Shown: piece after piece, positions 53,112 through 63,693 of the stretch
Layout of the letters: every line of letters begins with the position of its first letter
Numbering within the stretch: position 1 is the first letter of the stretch
From: Marinobacter sp. F4216
Lineage (GTDB): Bacteria; Pseudomonadota; Gammaproteobacteria; Pseudomonadales; Oleiphilaceae
Direction: 5' to 3'
Assembly (NCBI RefSeq): GCF_019931195.1
Contig: NZ_JAIOUO010000004.1
Coordinates: 372,001 to 436,000, forward strand
DNA: 64,000 nucleotides
Notes under the pieces: generated by a model
Databases searched by the model: none
Told to the model about the DNA's origin: nothing
The model's input: only the letters and a program-made list of their open reading frames with translations
Translations under genes and position numbers: made by a program

Positions 53112-53516
53112 ATGGCGGCAACGGCTGACGACCCGCGGGTCCGACTCGACAAATGGCTCTGGGCAGCGCGCTTTTACAAGACCCGCACGCTGGCCAAGGA
53201 AGCCATTGAGGGCGGCAAGGTGCACTACAATCAACAACGCAGCAAACCCGGCAAACTGGTCGAAACCGGAGCGACCGTCACCCTTCGCCTGGGCTGGATG
53301 GAAAAGGTGATTGTGATCGACGCTATCAGCGACCGTCGCCGGGGCGCACCGGAAGCCCAGAAGCTCTACCACGAAACCGAAGAAAGTGTGAAAAAACGCG
53401 AGGAACTGGCGTGGCAACGCAAAACCATGCAGGCCGCCCAGCTTCCACCGGCCCGTCGGCCGTCCAAAAAGGACCGGCGCGATATCCAGCGGTTCCGCGA
53501 ACAGAACAACCTTTGA
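53112..53516 (+). CDS. hslR: heat-shock protein Hsp15 (ribosome-associated)
   Basis: A 134-residue S4-domain RNA-binding protein that recycles stalled 50S subunits still carrying nascent chains. The S4 domain is VRLDKWLWAARFYKTRTLAKEAI (about 10-32, in part), and the C-terminal tail is basic (RRPSKKDRRD). GGAGAC precedes the ATG. It is followed by hslO, so both heat-shock genes may be transcribed together. Confidence 0.95.
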   Translation: MAATADDPRVRLDKWLWAARFYKTRTLAKEAIEGGKVHYNQQRSKPGKLVETGATVTLRLGWMEKVIVIDAISDRRRGAPEAQKLYHETEESVKKREELAWQRKTMQAAQLPPARRPSKKDRRDIQRFREQNNL

Positions 53517-53587
53517 ATTCCGATAAGCGCCAGAACCTACCAGCTGGCGCCAGACCAACGTCTACCAGCATCTCCAGGAGAAAAACC

Positions 53588-54442
53588 ATGGCATCCCGCG
53601 ACCAGTTCCAGCGCTTTATTTTTGAGGACAGTCATGTCCGAGGCGCCTGGGTTCAACTCGGCGCCAGCTACCGCGAAATCGGCAGCCAGGCCCCCTACCC
53701 CGATTCCGTGCGGGGCCTGTTGGGCGAGGCACTGGTGGCCAGCGTACTGATGAGCAGCACCCTGAAATTCGAGGGCACACTGTCGCTGCAAGCCCAGGGC
53801 CAGGGCCCACTGAGCACACTGATGGCGGAGTGCTCCCACGACCGTTTTATCCGCGGCTTGGCCCGATTCGATGAACAGGCTGTCGGTGAAGAAGCGTTCC
53901 ATGATCTTCTGGGCGAGGGACGCATGGCCATCACCATCACACCGGAAAAGGGCAACCGTTACCAGGGCGTGGTACCCCGGGAGTCGGATTCCCTGGCCGG
54001 CTGCCTGGAAGAATATTTCGAGCGCTCCGAACAGCTGGCCACCAGCCTGATTCTTTTTGCCTCAGAAGAAGGCGCTGCCGGGCTTCTGCTTCAGCGGCTG
54101 CCGGGCGCGACCGAGGAAGACGATGATCTGTGGGAACGCGTTAACCACCTCGCCCGCACCGTTAGCGAGGCGGAACTGCTGGAACTCGACAGTGAAACCG
54201 TGCTGCATCGGCTGTTCCACGAGGAAACGGTTCGCCTGTTCGATGCAGAACCCGTGGCCTTCCGCTGCAGCTGCTCCCAGGAGCGCACACTGGGCGCACT
54301 GGAGGCCATCGGCAAGGAGGAGTGCTACAGCATCCTTGATGAGCAAGGCTCGATCGAAATGGATTGTCAGTTCTGTCACGCACACTATCGATTCGATAGA
54401 AACGACATTGATCATCTTTTCACCGGTCATACGTTACACTGA
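53588..54442 (+). CDS. hslO: redox-regulated chaperone Hsp33
   Basis: A 284-residue holdase activated by oxidation. The C-terminal zinc site has CSC (about 230-232) and CQFC (about 263-266), the four conserved cysteines. ATG 53588 has CAGGAG ahead; the open frame runs back into hslR and was trimmed. Typical stretches MAECSHDRFIRGLARF and ITITPEKGNRYQG are present. Confidence 0.95.
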   Translation: MASRDQFQRFIFEDSHVRGAWVQLGASYREIGSQAPYPDSVRGLLGEALVASVLMSSTLKFEGTLSLQAQGQGPLSTLMAECSHDRFIRGLARFDEQAVGEEAFHDLLGEGRMAITITPEKGNRYQGVVPRESDSLAGCLEEYFERSEQLATSLILFASEEGAAGLLLQRLPGATEEDDDLWERVNHLARTVSEAELLELDSETVLHRLFHEETVRLFDAEPVAFRCSCSQERTLGALEAIGKEECYSILDEQGSIEMDCQFCHAHYRFDRNDIDHLFTGHTLH

Positions 54443-54616
54443 AACCCATGTAGAACCGGCGTTAGGCCAGACGTGGCGCGGATTTTCGGCCAGTCGTTTT
54501 TTACGATCTTCTCTGGCATAATAGCGCGCCTGAATTGACCCGATTGCTCAGTTTTCCATCAATCATGGGGGCGTGGGCCTGAGCAATCACGAAGACACCC
54601 CGAGGGCGAGGTCGAA

Positions 54617-56155
54617 GTGAGCAACACTTATACTGATCTGAGTTCAGCACGACTGGTCGAGCTGGCACTGGAACGCAACGAAGGCCAGCTGGCAGCGAAC
54701 GGATCGCTGGTCGTCAAAACCGGTGAACGTACGGGCCGGTCACCAAAGGATCGTTTTATCGTCGAGGAGCCGAGCACCGCTGACGATATCCATTGGGGCC
54801 CGATCAACCGCCCCTTTGATGCGGACAAATTCGATGCCCTGTGGGATCGTGTTGAGGCCTACATCGCTGAGAAAGATCAGTTCGTCTCCCACGTTCACGT
54901 TGGCTCCGATCCCGAGCACTACCTGCCGGTCAAGATGACCACCGAGACGGCATGGCAGAACCTGTTCGGTCGCAACCTGTTCATCCGTCCGGAGAGCTAC
55001 AACCCGGCCGACAAGCAGGAATGGCAGATCCTCAACGCCGCCAATTTCGAGTGCGATCCCGAGCGCGATGGCACCAACAGCAACGGCTGCGTGATGATCA
55101 ATTTCGCCAAGCGCAAGGTGCTGCTGGCCGGCATGCACTACGCCGGCGAAATGAAAAAGGCCATGTTCTCCGTGCAGAACTTCCTGCTACCGGAAAAAGA
55201 CGTGCTGCCGATGCATTGCTCGGCGAACGTGGGCGAGGACGGTCAGACCTGCCTGTTCTTCGGCCTGTCCGGCACCGGCAAGACCACCCTCTCCGCCGAC
55301 CCGCACCGTTTCCTGATCGGTGACGACGAGCACGGCTGGGGCCCGGGTACGGTGTTCAACCTGGAAGGTGGCTGCTACGCCAAGTGCATCGACCTGTCCA
55401 AAAAGAACGAGCCGATCATCTGGGACGCAATCCGCTTTGGTGCGATTGTCGAAAACGTGATGATCGATCCGGACACCCGTGAGCCGGACTACAACGATGT
55501 GTCCCTGACCGAAAACTCTCGCTGTGCCTACCCGCTTGAGCACGTGGAAAAGCGCGTGGAAGAGAACCGCGCTGGCGAGCCGTCACACATTGTGTTCCTG
55601 ACCTGTGACATGACTGGCGTACTGCCGCCTGTATCCATCCTGTCCAAGGAATCCGCGGCGTACCACTTCCTGAGTGGCTACACCGCCCTGGTAGGCTCCA
55701 CCGAGATGGGCTCTTCCTCCAAGCTGAAATCCACCTTCTCTACGTGCTTCGGCGCGCCATTCTTCCCGCGTCGCGCCGGCGTCTACGCCGAGCTGCTGAT
55801 GAAGCGGATGGAAGAGTTTGGCAGCAAGGTGTTCCTGGTGAATACCGGCTGGACCGGCGGTCCCTACGGTGAAGGTCAGCGGTTCAGCATCCCGACCACC
55901 CGTGCCATCATTGCCGGCATCCAGAACGGCGATCTGGACGATGTGGAAACCGAGCACCTGCCGGCCCTGAACCTGGACGTGCCCAAGCACGTCCCGGGCG
56001 TCGACTCCAACCTGCTCAACCCGCGCAACACCTGGGTCAGCCCGGACTACTACGACGGCAAGGCAGCCGAGCTGATTGCTCAGTTCGTCGAGAACTTCAA
56101 GAAGTTCGACGTTTCCGAGTCCATCGTTGACGCCGGCCCGAAGCTGGCCAGCTGA
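54617..56155 (+). CDS. pckA: phosphoenolpyruvate carboxykinase (ATP)
   Basis: A 512-residue gluconeogenic enzyme converting oxaloacetate and ATP to phosphoenolpyruvate. Motifs [10 protein letters not shown], the P-loop [11 protein letters not shown], the metal site DDEHGW, and [10 protein letters not shown] are intact. The GTG start at 54617 has AGG ahead. Monocistronic, ended by a strong terminator. Upstream (54443-54616) lies a promoter region in which I see no clear operator. Confidence 0.96.
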   Translation: MSNTYTDLSSARLVELALERNEGQLAANGSLVVKTGERTGRSPKDRFIVEEPSTADDIHWGPINRPFDADKFDALWDRVEAYIAEKDQFVSHVHVGSDPEHYLPVKMTTETAWQNLFGRNLFIRPESYNPADKQEWQILNAANFECDPERDGTNSNGCVMINFAKRKVLLAGMHYAGEMKKAMFSVQNFLLPEKDVLPMHCSANVGEDGQTCLFFGLSGTGKTTLSADPHRFLIGDDEHGWGPGTVFNLEGGCYAKCIDLSKKNEPIIWDAIRFGAIVENVMIDPDTREPDYNDVSLTENSRCAYPLEHVEKRVEENRAGEPSHIVFLTCDMTGVLPPVSILSKESAAYHFLSGYTALVGSTEMGSSSKLKSTFSTCFGAPFFPRRAGVYAELLMKRMEEFGSKVFLVNTGWTGGPYGEGQRFSIPTTRAIIAGIQNGDLDDVETEHLPALNLDVPKHVPGVDSNLLNPRNTWVSPDYYDGKAAELIAQFVENFKKFDVSESIVDAGPKLAS

Positions 56156-56168
56156 TTCGGCTTCGGCC

Positions 56169-56203
56169 AAAAAAGCGCCCTGCAACCGCACGGCGCTTTT
56201 TTT
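56169..56203 (+). terminator. pckA terminator
   Basis: AAAAAAGCGCC and GGCGCTTTTTTT form the stem 14 bases after the pckA stop, followed by seven T residues. Confidence 0.94.
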
Positions 56204-56315
56204 GTGCCTGCTGACTCATGCCTGCACAAGGACCTCCAGCTCCCTTCTTCCTCAGGTTTGTGGCACAGTTAACCGGTACCTCTCAGTCACCCTTTCAACC
56301 AGGCACGATCACGGC

Positions 56316-56594
56316 ATGAAACAAGCTATTCGAAAACTCTTCTCCCCACTGCTCAAGCGCTTGGAATCCGGGGAAGTTGGCCCCAACTACAAAGCCTCAC
56401 ACCGAACCATTCTGATCGCTGTCGGCACGCTGTTTATGATTCTGGGCACCATTTCCCTGGTGGCCATGGTTTACACGGGACAGCTGGGTGCCTTTGTTCC
56501 GGTAGTGGCTTTCCTGGGCCTGGGAGGGGTTTGCCTGATTGTTGGCAGTGTAGGAACCGATGCTGCGGTCTCCAAGTTGTGGGGGCATCGATAA
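56316..56594 (+). CDS. small inner-membrane protein
   Basis: A 92-residue protein with two hydrophobic helices (about 33-53 and 60-79) and a basic N-terminus, unnamed. ATG 56316 is chosen because the longer frame runs back through the pckA terminator. Convergent with the YtcJ-type gene. No function can be assigned. Confidence 0.65.
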   Translation: MKQAIRKLFSPLLKRLESGEVGPNYKASHRTILIAVGTLFMILGTISLVAMVYTGQLGAFVPVVAFLGLGGVCLIVGSVGTDAAVSKLWGHR

Positions 56595-56694
56595 ATCCGG
56601 TGTGAATTTACCGGACGGCTGACAGTACCCTGCGAATCGCTAGGCACTGCCAACCTCACTAAAATGGCTCTAGACGACACCATTTTCTGGGCGT

Positions 56695-58497
56695 TTACTC
56701 TTCACTCCCGGCATCCTCCAGCGCTTCCAGGAACTCCCGGCCCATCGCCATGCTGGTTCCTGCGGGAAATGCCCCCTGGTAACCGGTTCCATCGGCTCGG
56801 TAAACCACCTGCCCTTCCTTGATGGTCTCCATTACCTTGAGCTGGTCCAGATTCTCCGGATCCACCGCCAGCGGGTTTTCAGACAGGATCACAAAGTCAG
56901 CCAGCTTGCCCACCTCGATAGAGCCCTTCTCATCCTCTTCGAAATGCTGCCAGGCAGGCCAGATGGTCATGGCCTTCAGCGCCGTCAGCACATCCACCCG
57001 CTGACTCGGTCCCAGAATATCGCCGGATCGGGTACGCCGGGTTACCGTTGCATCCAGCACCCGCATGCTGTCGGGGAAGGCCACCGGGGCATCGTGGTGG
57101 GTGCCGAACTTCATGCCCCGGCTCCGGATCCAGCCCGTGGGCGAGATGTTTTCAGCGTTTACCGGTCCAACGGTATGGTCTCGATGCCAATCGCCCCAGT
57201 AAAACGTGTGCATGGGGAAAACCGACGGAAAGACATCGAGAGCCTGCAGACTGTCGACCTGATCCTCCCGGAGGAACTGACCGTGAATCAGCACCGGCCT
57301 GCGGTCTTCGCCTTCGCTCTCCTTGCTGGCCGCCTTGATTGCGGCCAGTAGCATGTCGGATGCACCCTCACCGTTGGCATGAGTGATTAACTGGATATCA
57401 TTGTCAAAAGCCCAGTTAACCGCACTGATCACTTGCTCCATGGTAGCGGCTGCGTAGCCGGCATATCCGGGCGGGTAATCCCCCACCGGGTCGTAATAAG
57501 GGCGATCCCGCAACGCGGTAAATCCCTGAGGCGAACCATCGATGGTCAGTTTTGCCCCCCCGACCCTGACCCGGTTGTCGTAGGCAAGAGACACGCTCTC
57601 GGCAATATAGTCCCTGTCCACCAGAACATCGGGGTAGATCACAATGTCGACCGGCAGTGCCCCCTCCGCGCCAAAGGCCTTAACAATCTCCGTGGTCTGC
57701 GGAGTGGCTCGCCCTTCCTGCGCCGTGGTGTAGCCGTAGCTTGCCCAAAGGCCCGCCCCCGCCTTCACAAACGCCTTGAAGCCCTCGGGGCCGATGCCTC
57801 CGAACAGTTTCCCCAACGCCATGAAAAAGGCATTCTCCTCCAGGACGCCATTGGGCCCGCCATCCTCGCCGCGGCGTATCAAACCGCCATCGGGATCGTC
57901 GGTGCTGGCATCAATGCCTGCTGCCTCCAGCCCCGGGCTGTTCAGCACACCGAAGTGCCCGGACTGGTGGATGATCACCACAGGGATCTCCGCCGATACC
58001 GCATCGAGGTCCTTCCGGGTTGGGTGTCGTTGTTCGGCCAGCTGCGACTGGTCGTAACCAAAACCCGCAATGAGGTTCACCTGCTGAGCGATCTCCGCGT
58101 TTTCCTCAACCCAGTCATTGAGGGTTTCAATCAAACCAGCTATATCCCGCACCTCGCCGTCGGGAGGGGCCAACAGGTTGGCGGAAAGGGCTTGCAAACC
58201 ACCAACAACCACATGGCCATGACTGTCGACAAAGCCCGGTAGCAGCGCCCTCCCCTTGAGGTCATGGATCTCGGTGTTGGCGCCCTTGCGGTCCATCACT
58301 TCCTCTTCGGTCCCAACCGACAGGATACGACCATCTTTGACCGCCACCGCCTCAACCTCCGGCTGTCGGTCGTCCATGGTCAACACGGGCCCACCCAGGT
58401 AGATGCGGTCAGCCATGTCCATGGCTTGGGTTGGACTATTCAGAGTTAACAACATTGTTGCCAACAAACCCTTCAGCGAATGGCGCCCATAGATCAT
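56695..58497 (-). CDS. exported YtcJ-type amidohydrolase
   Basis: A 600-residue metal-dependent hydrolase of the Amidohydro_3/YtcJ group. A signal peptide (about 1-25, ending SPTQA-MD) places it in the periplasm. Metal ligands lie in PGFVDSHGH (about 90-98), and later histidines in LITHANGEG and KFGTHHDAPV. Substrates of this group are poorly known and are usually cyclic amides or formamides. AAGGAA precedes the ATG. Not linked by strand or spacing to the TRAP genes. Confidence 0.85.
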   Translation of the reverse strand: MIYGRHSLKGLLATMLLTLNSPTQAMDMADRIYLGGPVLTMDDRQPEVEAVAVKDGRILSVGTEEEVMDRKGANTEIHDLKGRALLPGFVDSHGHVVVGGLQALSANLLAPPDGEVRDIAGLIETLNDWVEENAEIAQQVNLIAGFGYDQSQLAEQRHPTRKDLDAVSAEIPVVIIHQSGHFGVLNSPGLEAAGIDASTDDPDGGLIRRGEDGGPNGVLEENAFFMALGKLFGGIGPEGFKAFVKAGAGLWASYGYTTAQEGRATPQTTEIVKAFGAEGALPVDIVIYPDVLVDRDYIAESVSLAYDNRVRVGGAKLTIDGSPQGFTALRDRPYYDPVGDYPPGYAGYAAATMEQVISAVNWAFDNDIQLITHANGEGASDMLLAAIKAASKESEGEDRRPVLIHGQFLREDQVDSLQALDVFPSVFPMHTFYWGDWHRDHTVGPVNAENISPTGWIRSRGMKFGTHHDAPVAFPDSMRVLDATVTRRTRSGDILGPSQRVDVLTALKAMTIWPAWQHFEEDEKGSIEVGKLADFVILSENPLAVDPENLDQLKVMETIKEGQVVYRADGTGYQGAFPAGTSMAMGREFLEALEDAGSEE

Positions 58498-58652
58498 GGT
58501 CCAGTTCCTTCTGTCAGATTAACGAGGATCACAACAAGAATAGACACAGGACGCCTATCCCGCCGGGCGGCATCGGGCGAGCGAAAGGCCGACTCAGAGT
58601 AAGTCAGTGTTCACATGCGCAGAAACGTGAGGAGTTTAAGGAGAAGCAAGAT

Positions 58653-58682
58653 AAAGGGGCCAGCATAAAGCCGGCCCCTTTT
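58653..58682. terminator. terminator downstream of the TRAP permease gene
   Basis: AAGGGGCC-A-GC and GC-C-GGCCCCTT form the stem, with AAA and TTTT flanks, ten bases after the TRAP permease stop on the minus strand. Confidence 0.85.
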
Positions 58683-58691
58683 GAGACGGTA

Positions 58692-60785
58692 TCAGGCGTA
58701 GAACATAAGCGGAACAAAGGCCACGATCAGCAGGGAAATGCCCATGGCAATCAGCGGCATAATGATCCGTTCATGACGCTGGTAGAAGGTGCCGTCTTCC
58801 CGCAAGGCCAGAGTCACCTCCGCCTCACCGACCACCTGACGGGTGAGCAGGTGATTAAGTGCGACCGGCGGACTGAGATACCCCAGCTCGAACGCCACCA
58901 GGGTCACCATCCAGAAGTGGATCGGGTGAATCCCACTGCTGTAGGCAATGGTCGCTACGGTAGCCGTCACCAGGATGACGGCACCAAACGCGTCCATGAT
59001 CATACCCAGAACGACCAGGATCATTACCATCAACAGCATGGCAGACCAGGCACTATCAAATGACTGCGGGAAGGTTTCCATCAGGTGAGAACGCTCAATC
59101 ACACCGCCGATACTGACCGACAGGCCCAACAGGAGCAAAAGCGCACCGATTTCCGCCGTGGTATCGTTGGTGGCCCCTCGCAGGCTCTTCTCAAGACCTT
59201 TGACATCTTCTGCCTTTGCAGAGGCATGGCCAGGATCCTTCTTGAACCGGAAATGCTCGTATACAAGGATACCGAGCATGATGACCGGCAACAGCCTGGG
59301 CGCGGAGAACTCATCCATCTGCACATTAAGGGCGAAGCGGTAGAACAGCACCACCGCTGCAATCACCACAACGTATGGAACCAGCGGCTTGAGCGCCTCA
59401 AGCATGGCGGGCAGGGCCTGATTCGCAGGCGCCAGATCAATCTTGTTCTCGCGGTTCACCGTCAGCGCCACCAGCATGAACATGGTTGCAGTGAGCACAA
59501 ATACCCACAGGCCCCAGCCAAACAACTCATCGGTGGTCACTTCACGGTTCAGATAGGCGATCACGACCACCAGCAGGCAGGGGCGAAGGACCACACCCAG
59601 AGAACCGGACATCGCCGTGGCCGCCAGGGCCAGCTGCCGGCGGGCACCGGCAGCCCGCAGTTCGCTGTAGATAACGGCACCGGCCGCGATGACAAAAATG
59701 CCCGAGGCACCGGTATAGGCGGTTGGCACTGCCGCCACCAGCACAGCCACCACAGCCAGCATTTCCGGCGGCATCCGCCAGGGCCGGAACACGTTGAAAA
59801 CCAGCGTGGCCAATTGCGTCTGCTTTAGCATCATGCCGACCCAGACGTACAGGCCCACATTCAGGAACATATCCGCCAGTTCCATCATCTTGCCAAGATA
59901 GATACCGACGCCAGAGGAATGCCCGATCAGCGAGAAGTAGGTGCCGGAAATCAGACACATGACTGTGTACAGGGGGACAGACAGGAAGGCCTTGTTGAGG
60001 GTACCGCCAAGCTGGAGATCATTGGGCACCCGCAACAGCCGGTAAACGCTTGCCAGGGTCAGACAGGCAAAGCCGATAATCCAGAAATTGTGCAAGAGCA
60101 CTTCTTCCTGGGTTACCCGGGTTTCCGCCGCCAGGGTTGACTGGCGAAAGATAAAACTGGAGCCAAACAACATCAGGTTGGCGACGGTCTGCAGACCGTG
60201 GGAGACCATGTAATCAAGACGGGTTTCCATGGCCCGCATCGCAATATGGTGGCGGGTAAGCGTGGCGGTTACCGCACACAGCATCACCAGGATAACCAGG
60301 ATGTAGCGTTGGGAAGTCAGGCCAAAGGCGATTAAATCCGCCACGAAGAGTTCGACCGTGCGGTAGGCTTGGACGCCGACCGTAAGCTTGCCCTTCAGGC
60401 TGTCGTAATTGAGGTGCGCCTCGCGGCAATCCTTGACGGCCCGCTCAATGGCAGTCCGAACGTCCGCCGGATTTTTCTCTTCCACACCCAACAGGGCCGC
60501 CATCGGATCATCGGTCGCGGGAGCCTCTGCCATTTCTGCAGCGACGGCAGCGTCGATATTCCGATCAGGATTACATGTGGGCTCCACCGGATCCATTCGC
60601 AGCTGATAATAGCCGCTCCAGAAATACTCACCGGCGCGCAGCATCTGGTTGTGAATATCACTGCTGGTGGAAAATATGACCACGGCCAGCAGTAGCAAAC
60701 AGGCTGGCAGTGACGAAAACCACTCCAACCCGCTACGACGAAAACCGGCCTTGGACATCACTGCATACTCTGAGGTACCCGACAT
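58692..60785 (-). CDS. TRAP transporter fused permease (DctQM-like)
   Basis: A 697-residue membrane protein. The first half has a single helix (about 26-43), a soluble acidic loop (about 50-145), and then helices; the second half is a DctM-like large permease with many hydrophobic helices and the ending FELGYLSPPVALNHLL, typical of DctM. It would import a solute with a TRAP binding protein using the sodium gradient. Translated just ahead of nothing else; the TatT lipoprotein gene is 27 bases upstream, so they form an operon. Start is weakly supported; ATG 60758 is an alternative. Confidence 0.82.
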   Translation of the reverse strand: MSGTSEYAVMSKAGFRRSGLEWFSSLPACLLLLAVVIFSTSSDIHNQMLRAGEYFWSGYYQLRMDPVEPTCNPDRNIDAAVAAEMAEAPATDDPMAALLGVEEKNPADVRTAIERAVKDCREAHLNYDSLKGKLTVGVQAYRTVELFVADLIAFGLTSQRYILVILVMLCAVTATLTRHHIAMRAMETRLDYMVSHGLQTVANLMLFGSSFIFRQSTLAAETRVTQEEVLLHNFWIIGFACLTLASVYRLLRVPNDLQLGGTLNKAFLSVPLYTVMCLISGTYFSLIGHSSGVGIYLGKMMELADMFLNVGLYVWVGMMLKQTQLATLVFNVFRPWRMPPEMLAVVAVLVAAVPTAYTGASGIFVIAAGAVIYSELRAAGARRQLALAATAMSGSLGVVLRPCLLVVVIAYLNREVTTDELFGWGLWVFVLTATMFMLVALTVNRENKIDLAPANQALPAMLEALKPLVPYVVVIAAVVLFYRFALNVQMDEFSAPRLLPVIMLGILVYEHFRFKKDPGHASAKAEDVKGLEKSLRGATNDTTAEIGALLLLLGLSVSIGGVIERSHLMETFPQSFDSAWSAMLLMVMILVVLGMIMDAFGAVILVTATVATIAYSSGIHPIHFWMVTLVAFELGYLSPPVALNHLLTRQVVGEAEVTLALREDGTFYQRHERIIMPLIAMGISLLIVAFVPLMFYA

Positions 60786-60812
60786 AACAACACACTCTGG
60801 GCTATCCGGTTA

Positions 60813-61877
60813 TTACAAAAGATCATCCAGATCCATGGTTTCAACTTCTTCCTGCTGGTCGTCCCAGAAACTGCCAAGCTGACCGAGCGGGGTACGATGT
60901 CCGGTGTTCTCTACCCACATGCGGTCGGAAATCGCAACGATCATGTCGGTGGCCATGGCATCGACGAACCGCCAATCCCAGTCGGCCGGGCGATCGTTGA
61001 TCGCCTCAGCATGGCCCCGGATGACGGCCTTCACTTTCTCAGAATCGCCCTGGTTCAGGGCAGCAATGGCGTGGAACACATGGGGCAGCCGGACGCCAGC
61101 CGCTTCGCCCTGTTTATCAGCACGCTCCAGTCGCTCGAAGGCATTTTCACCTTGTGGAAGGGCTCCCGGGATCATGGCCCAGACCGTGGCTCTGAGCGCC
61201 ATCGGAGCCCCCCACCATTTCTCGTTGTCCAGGCAACTGGTAGCGCGCGCAACGATGGAGCCGATGTTGTCCGGAACCCCCAGAGAGGCGGTTGACTGTA
61301 CCTGGGCGTTCAGTGCCTGCAGTCCTGACATCAGGCCAGCCATGTAGATAAACTCGTCCATGTCGTCATCAAAACCCGGACACTCCCCATCATCAGGCTT
61401 GCCGTAGAAGGTGTTATGGTGCTGCCAGGCCTTGTGATATCGTTTGGCCGCCAGCACATAAGCACGCTTCTGACGAATCATGGCGTCTTCCGCTTCCACC
61501 GCTTTCAGGCTGTGCATGGCTGCAAGCCCTGCCAGCTCGTGTTCGCGCGCTTTTTCCTCAGCGCAACCACCGGCAGACAGGTACAGCATTACTGCCAGCT
61601 GATCAGGCTCTGAGGTTACCCGGCCAAAGGACATCAGAAGTGGGGCAGTGGCCTCGCTCATGGCACAGCCCATGGCCAGATCATCACTTTCCAGCAGATA
61701 CGGCACGGTATGGTCGCGGGAAAACCCCTGCATCACATCTCCGGTGGTCTTGTAGATCATGTTGTTGACCACCCCACAGCCACTCAGAGCCGCACTGGCT
61801 ATCAAAGCCGCAACAACGCCCTTGAAGCGTTTGAGGACCTGCAAACTGTCCAGTGTCAGGTTTGGAGAGACTGTCAT
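60813..61877 (-). CDS. TatT-family TRAP accessory lipoprotein
   Basis: A 354-residue probable lipoprotein. The lipobox LSGC is at about residues 31-34 after a hydrophobic run. A helical repeat body follows with features of the TatT (TRAP-associated T component) family, such as MGCAMSEATAPLLMSFGR and YLSAGGCAEE. TatT proteins are periplasmic helical-repeat trimers that work with TRAP binding proteins. AAAGGTG precedes the ATG. First gene of the pair with the permease. Confidence 0.8.
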   Translation of the reverse strand: MTVSPNLTLDSLQVLKRFKGVVAALIASAALSGCGVVNNMIYKTTGDVMQGFSRDHTVPYLLESDDLAMGCAMSEATAPLLMSFGRVTSEPDQLAVMLYLSAGGCAEEKAREHELAGLAAMHSLKAVEAEDAMIRQKRAYVLAAKRYHKAWQHHNTFYGKPDDGECPGFDDDMDEFIYMAGLMSGLQALNAQVQSTASLGVPDNIGSIVARATSCLDNEKWWGAPMALRATVWAMIPGALPQGENAFERLERADKQGEAAGVRLPHVFHAIAALNQGDSEKVKAVIRGHAEAINDRPADWDWRFVDAMATDMIVAISDRMWVENTGHRTPLGQLGSFWDDQQEEVETMDLDDLL

Positions 61878-62150
61878 CGCTGCTTCACCTTTCGGATGTT
61901 TTCTTGGTTTTCACTTGCTAACTGTCTGGCCAAGCGAAGGAAAACTGATGTTACAAACCGTAACCAGAATCAAATTATGTCTGATAACCCGCTGTTTTTA
62001 TGCGACCAAAGCCGCAAATGCCGCTGTTGGCTCCAGATCCAGCTGCAGCGTCTGTTTGCACAATGGCAGCGGACCCTCTATAGATGGTCCGAGTCGCCGC
62101 CCGCCGGGCGTCGCATGCACGTCAAAAAACACAACAAGAAGGAGTTCCAA

Positions 62151-62423
62151 ATGCGCAAACCCGAACTAGCCGCTGCGGTTGCTGATCAGACCGGCCTCAG
62201 CCGGGATAAGGCCAGTGAAGTGATTACGGCTTTCACCGACCAGATTTCGGCTGCAGCTGCCCGGGGTGAGGATGTCTCCCTGATTGGCTTCGGAACCTTT
62301 AACATCCGTGCCCGTGAAGCACGCAATGGCAGGAATCCGCAGACTGGCGCATCCATCCAGATTCCCGCCAGCAAAACTGTAGGTTTCAAAGCTGGCAAGG
62401 CCTTCAAAGAACAGATCGGCTGA
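62151..62423 (+). CDS. HU family DNA-binding protein
   Basis: A 90-residue histone-like protein of the HU/IHF family: MRKPELAAAVADQTGLSRDKA, the beta arm region GFGTFNIRAREARNGRNPQTG with the intercalating proline in TGASIQIPA, and KAGKAFKEQI at the end. AAGGAG is well spaced from ATG 62151; the longer frame is not coding. It sits, oppositely oriented, between the TRAP binding-protein and TatT genes. Confidence 0.93.
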   Translation: MRKPELAAAVADQTGLSRDKASEVITAFTDQISAAAARGEDVSLIGFGTFNIRAREARNGRNPQTGASIQIPASKTVGFKAGKAFKEQIG

Positions 62424-62469
62424 CCGAAATCAGGGGCCGCCTTCGCCGGCCCCAATCACTGCTACCGGA

Positions 62470-63489
62470 TCAGGAAGCGCACTCGGAACGGGTGGCATCA
62501 ACCCGGCAACGAATCGCCTTCATCAACTTGATGGCGCGCTCGTCAAACACCCCATCTTCCAGCAACGACAGCCGCACTTTCTGCAGCATTTTGTCGTACT
62601 TGGCGGTGTCTGCAGTTGGCAGACTCATCCAGACATTTGACGGAATCTCGGCTTCCGCCTTGGCGATGATGTCGTAGGCTTCGTCAATACGCTTGATGGC
62701 TTCGGCTCGAACCATCTGAGCCGCGTCGTCGGGAAAACGGTCACGGTGAATAATGACCTGGAAGTTCATGTAACCAAGTGCGTATTTCACGACCGCGCCA
62801 TTCGGCTCCACGCCCTTGTACAGTTCCAGCGGTGTGTAGGCCACGGCCGGGGCGTAGGCAAGGTCCACACTGCCGTTGTTGAATTTGCCGGCAAAGTTGG
62901 CGGAGTTCGAACCAACTACCGATGCCCCCACGTGACGCACCATGCGTACAGAGGCTTCATCGTAATCGAGGGTCGCAATGCGCTTGCCCTGCAGCTTCTC
63001 GACCGAATCGATGCTGCGATCACGGGTATGAAGATAGATGGCACCACCCGGGAACACGCCAGCCACTTCATACGGACCGTCGACCAGGAAGGGTCGCGCT
63101 TTCTCCTGACTCAGGGTGTTGTAGAGCAGACGCATCTCCTCCTCACCCGGTACCGCACCCATAGCCTCCAGACTGCCAGTAAACTTGTTGAACTCACGGG
63201 CCCGGGTGCCGGTCAACAGAACCGCATCGCACTGCCCTGCCTTGAAATCCTCGGCAGCGACTTTTTCATCGGTGTAAGCACGCAGATTCAGCTTGATGCC
63301 CTTCTTCAGGGCAACCGGCTTGAAACTCTTGGTGATGGCGAACAGCGGGCCATTAGCACCCACAGGATCGAATACACAGAAACTACGTTCGAGGGGCTCA
63401 TTCTGCGCAGCTGCCAGGGATGGGAACAACAGGCTGGCACACAGGGCAGCAGCCACAACGACCCGTTGCGGGAAGGTTGTTGGTTTCAC
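62470..63489 (-). CDS. putative solute-binding protein (TRAP-linked, DUF6091-like)
   Basis: A 339-residue periplasmic protein with signal peptide (1-28, ending SLAAA-QN). The body has TRAP/DctP-like lobes and starts SFCVFDPVGANGPLF; the stretch ELYKGVEPNGAVVKYALGY is characteristic of this binding-protein group. GTG start with CAGGAGTT ahead. It is likely the binding component for the TRAP permease at 58.7-60.8 kb, although an HU gene lies between. Confidence 0.82.
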   Translation of the reverse strand: MKPTTFPQRVVVAAALCASLLFPSLAAAQNEPLERSFCVFDPVGANGPLFAITKSFKPVALKKGIKLNLRAYTDEKVAAEDFKAGQCDAVLLTGTRAREFNKFTGSLEAMGAVPGEEEMRLLYNTLSQEKARPFLVDGPYEVAGVFPGGAIYLHTRDRSIDSVEKLQGKRIATLDYDEASVRMVRHVGASVVGSNSANFAGKFNNGSVDLAYAPAVAYTPLELYKGVEPNGAVVKYALGYMNFQVIIHRDRFPDDAAQMVRAEAIKRIDEAYDIIAKAEAEIPSNVWMSLPTADTAKYDKMLQKVRLSLLEDGVFDERAIKLMKAIRCRVDATRSECAS

Positions 63490-63693
63490 GGGATAACTCC
63501 TGAATTATTGTCGTCGAGAACCGGCACGTCCAGATGTACCGGTTGCGCTCTTCCTTGGTCGACAGTAGACCGACGATCACTAGGATACGTTGGCACAGAT
63601 GCCGCTCTTCAAGCGCTTTTGAGGGAAAAAAGGGAATCTGTGATGAAGTCGACAGGGGCCCTATTACCCCTGCCGCATTTTAAGGAAGGCGCC

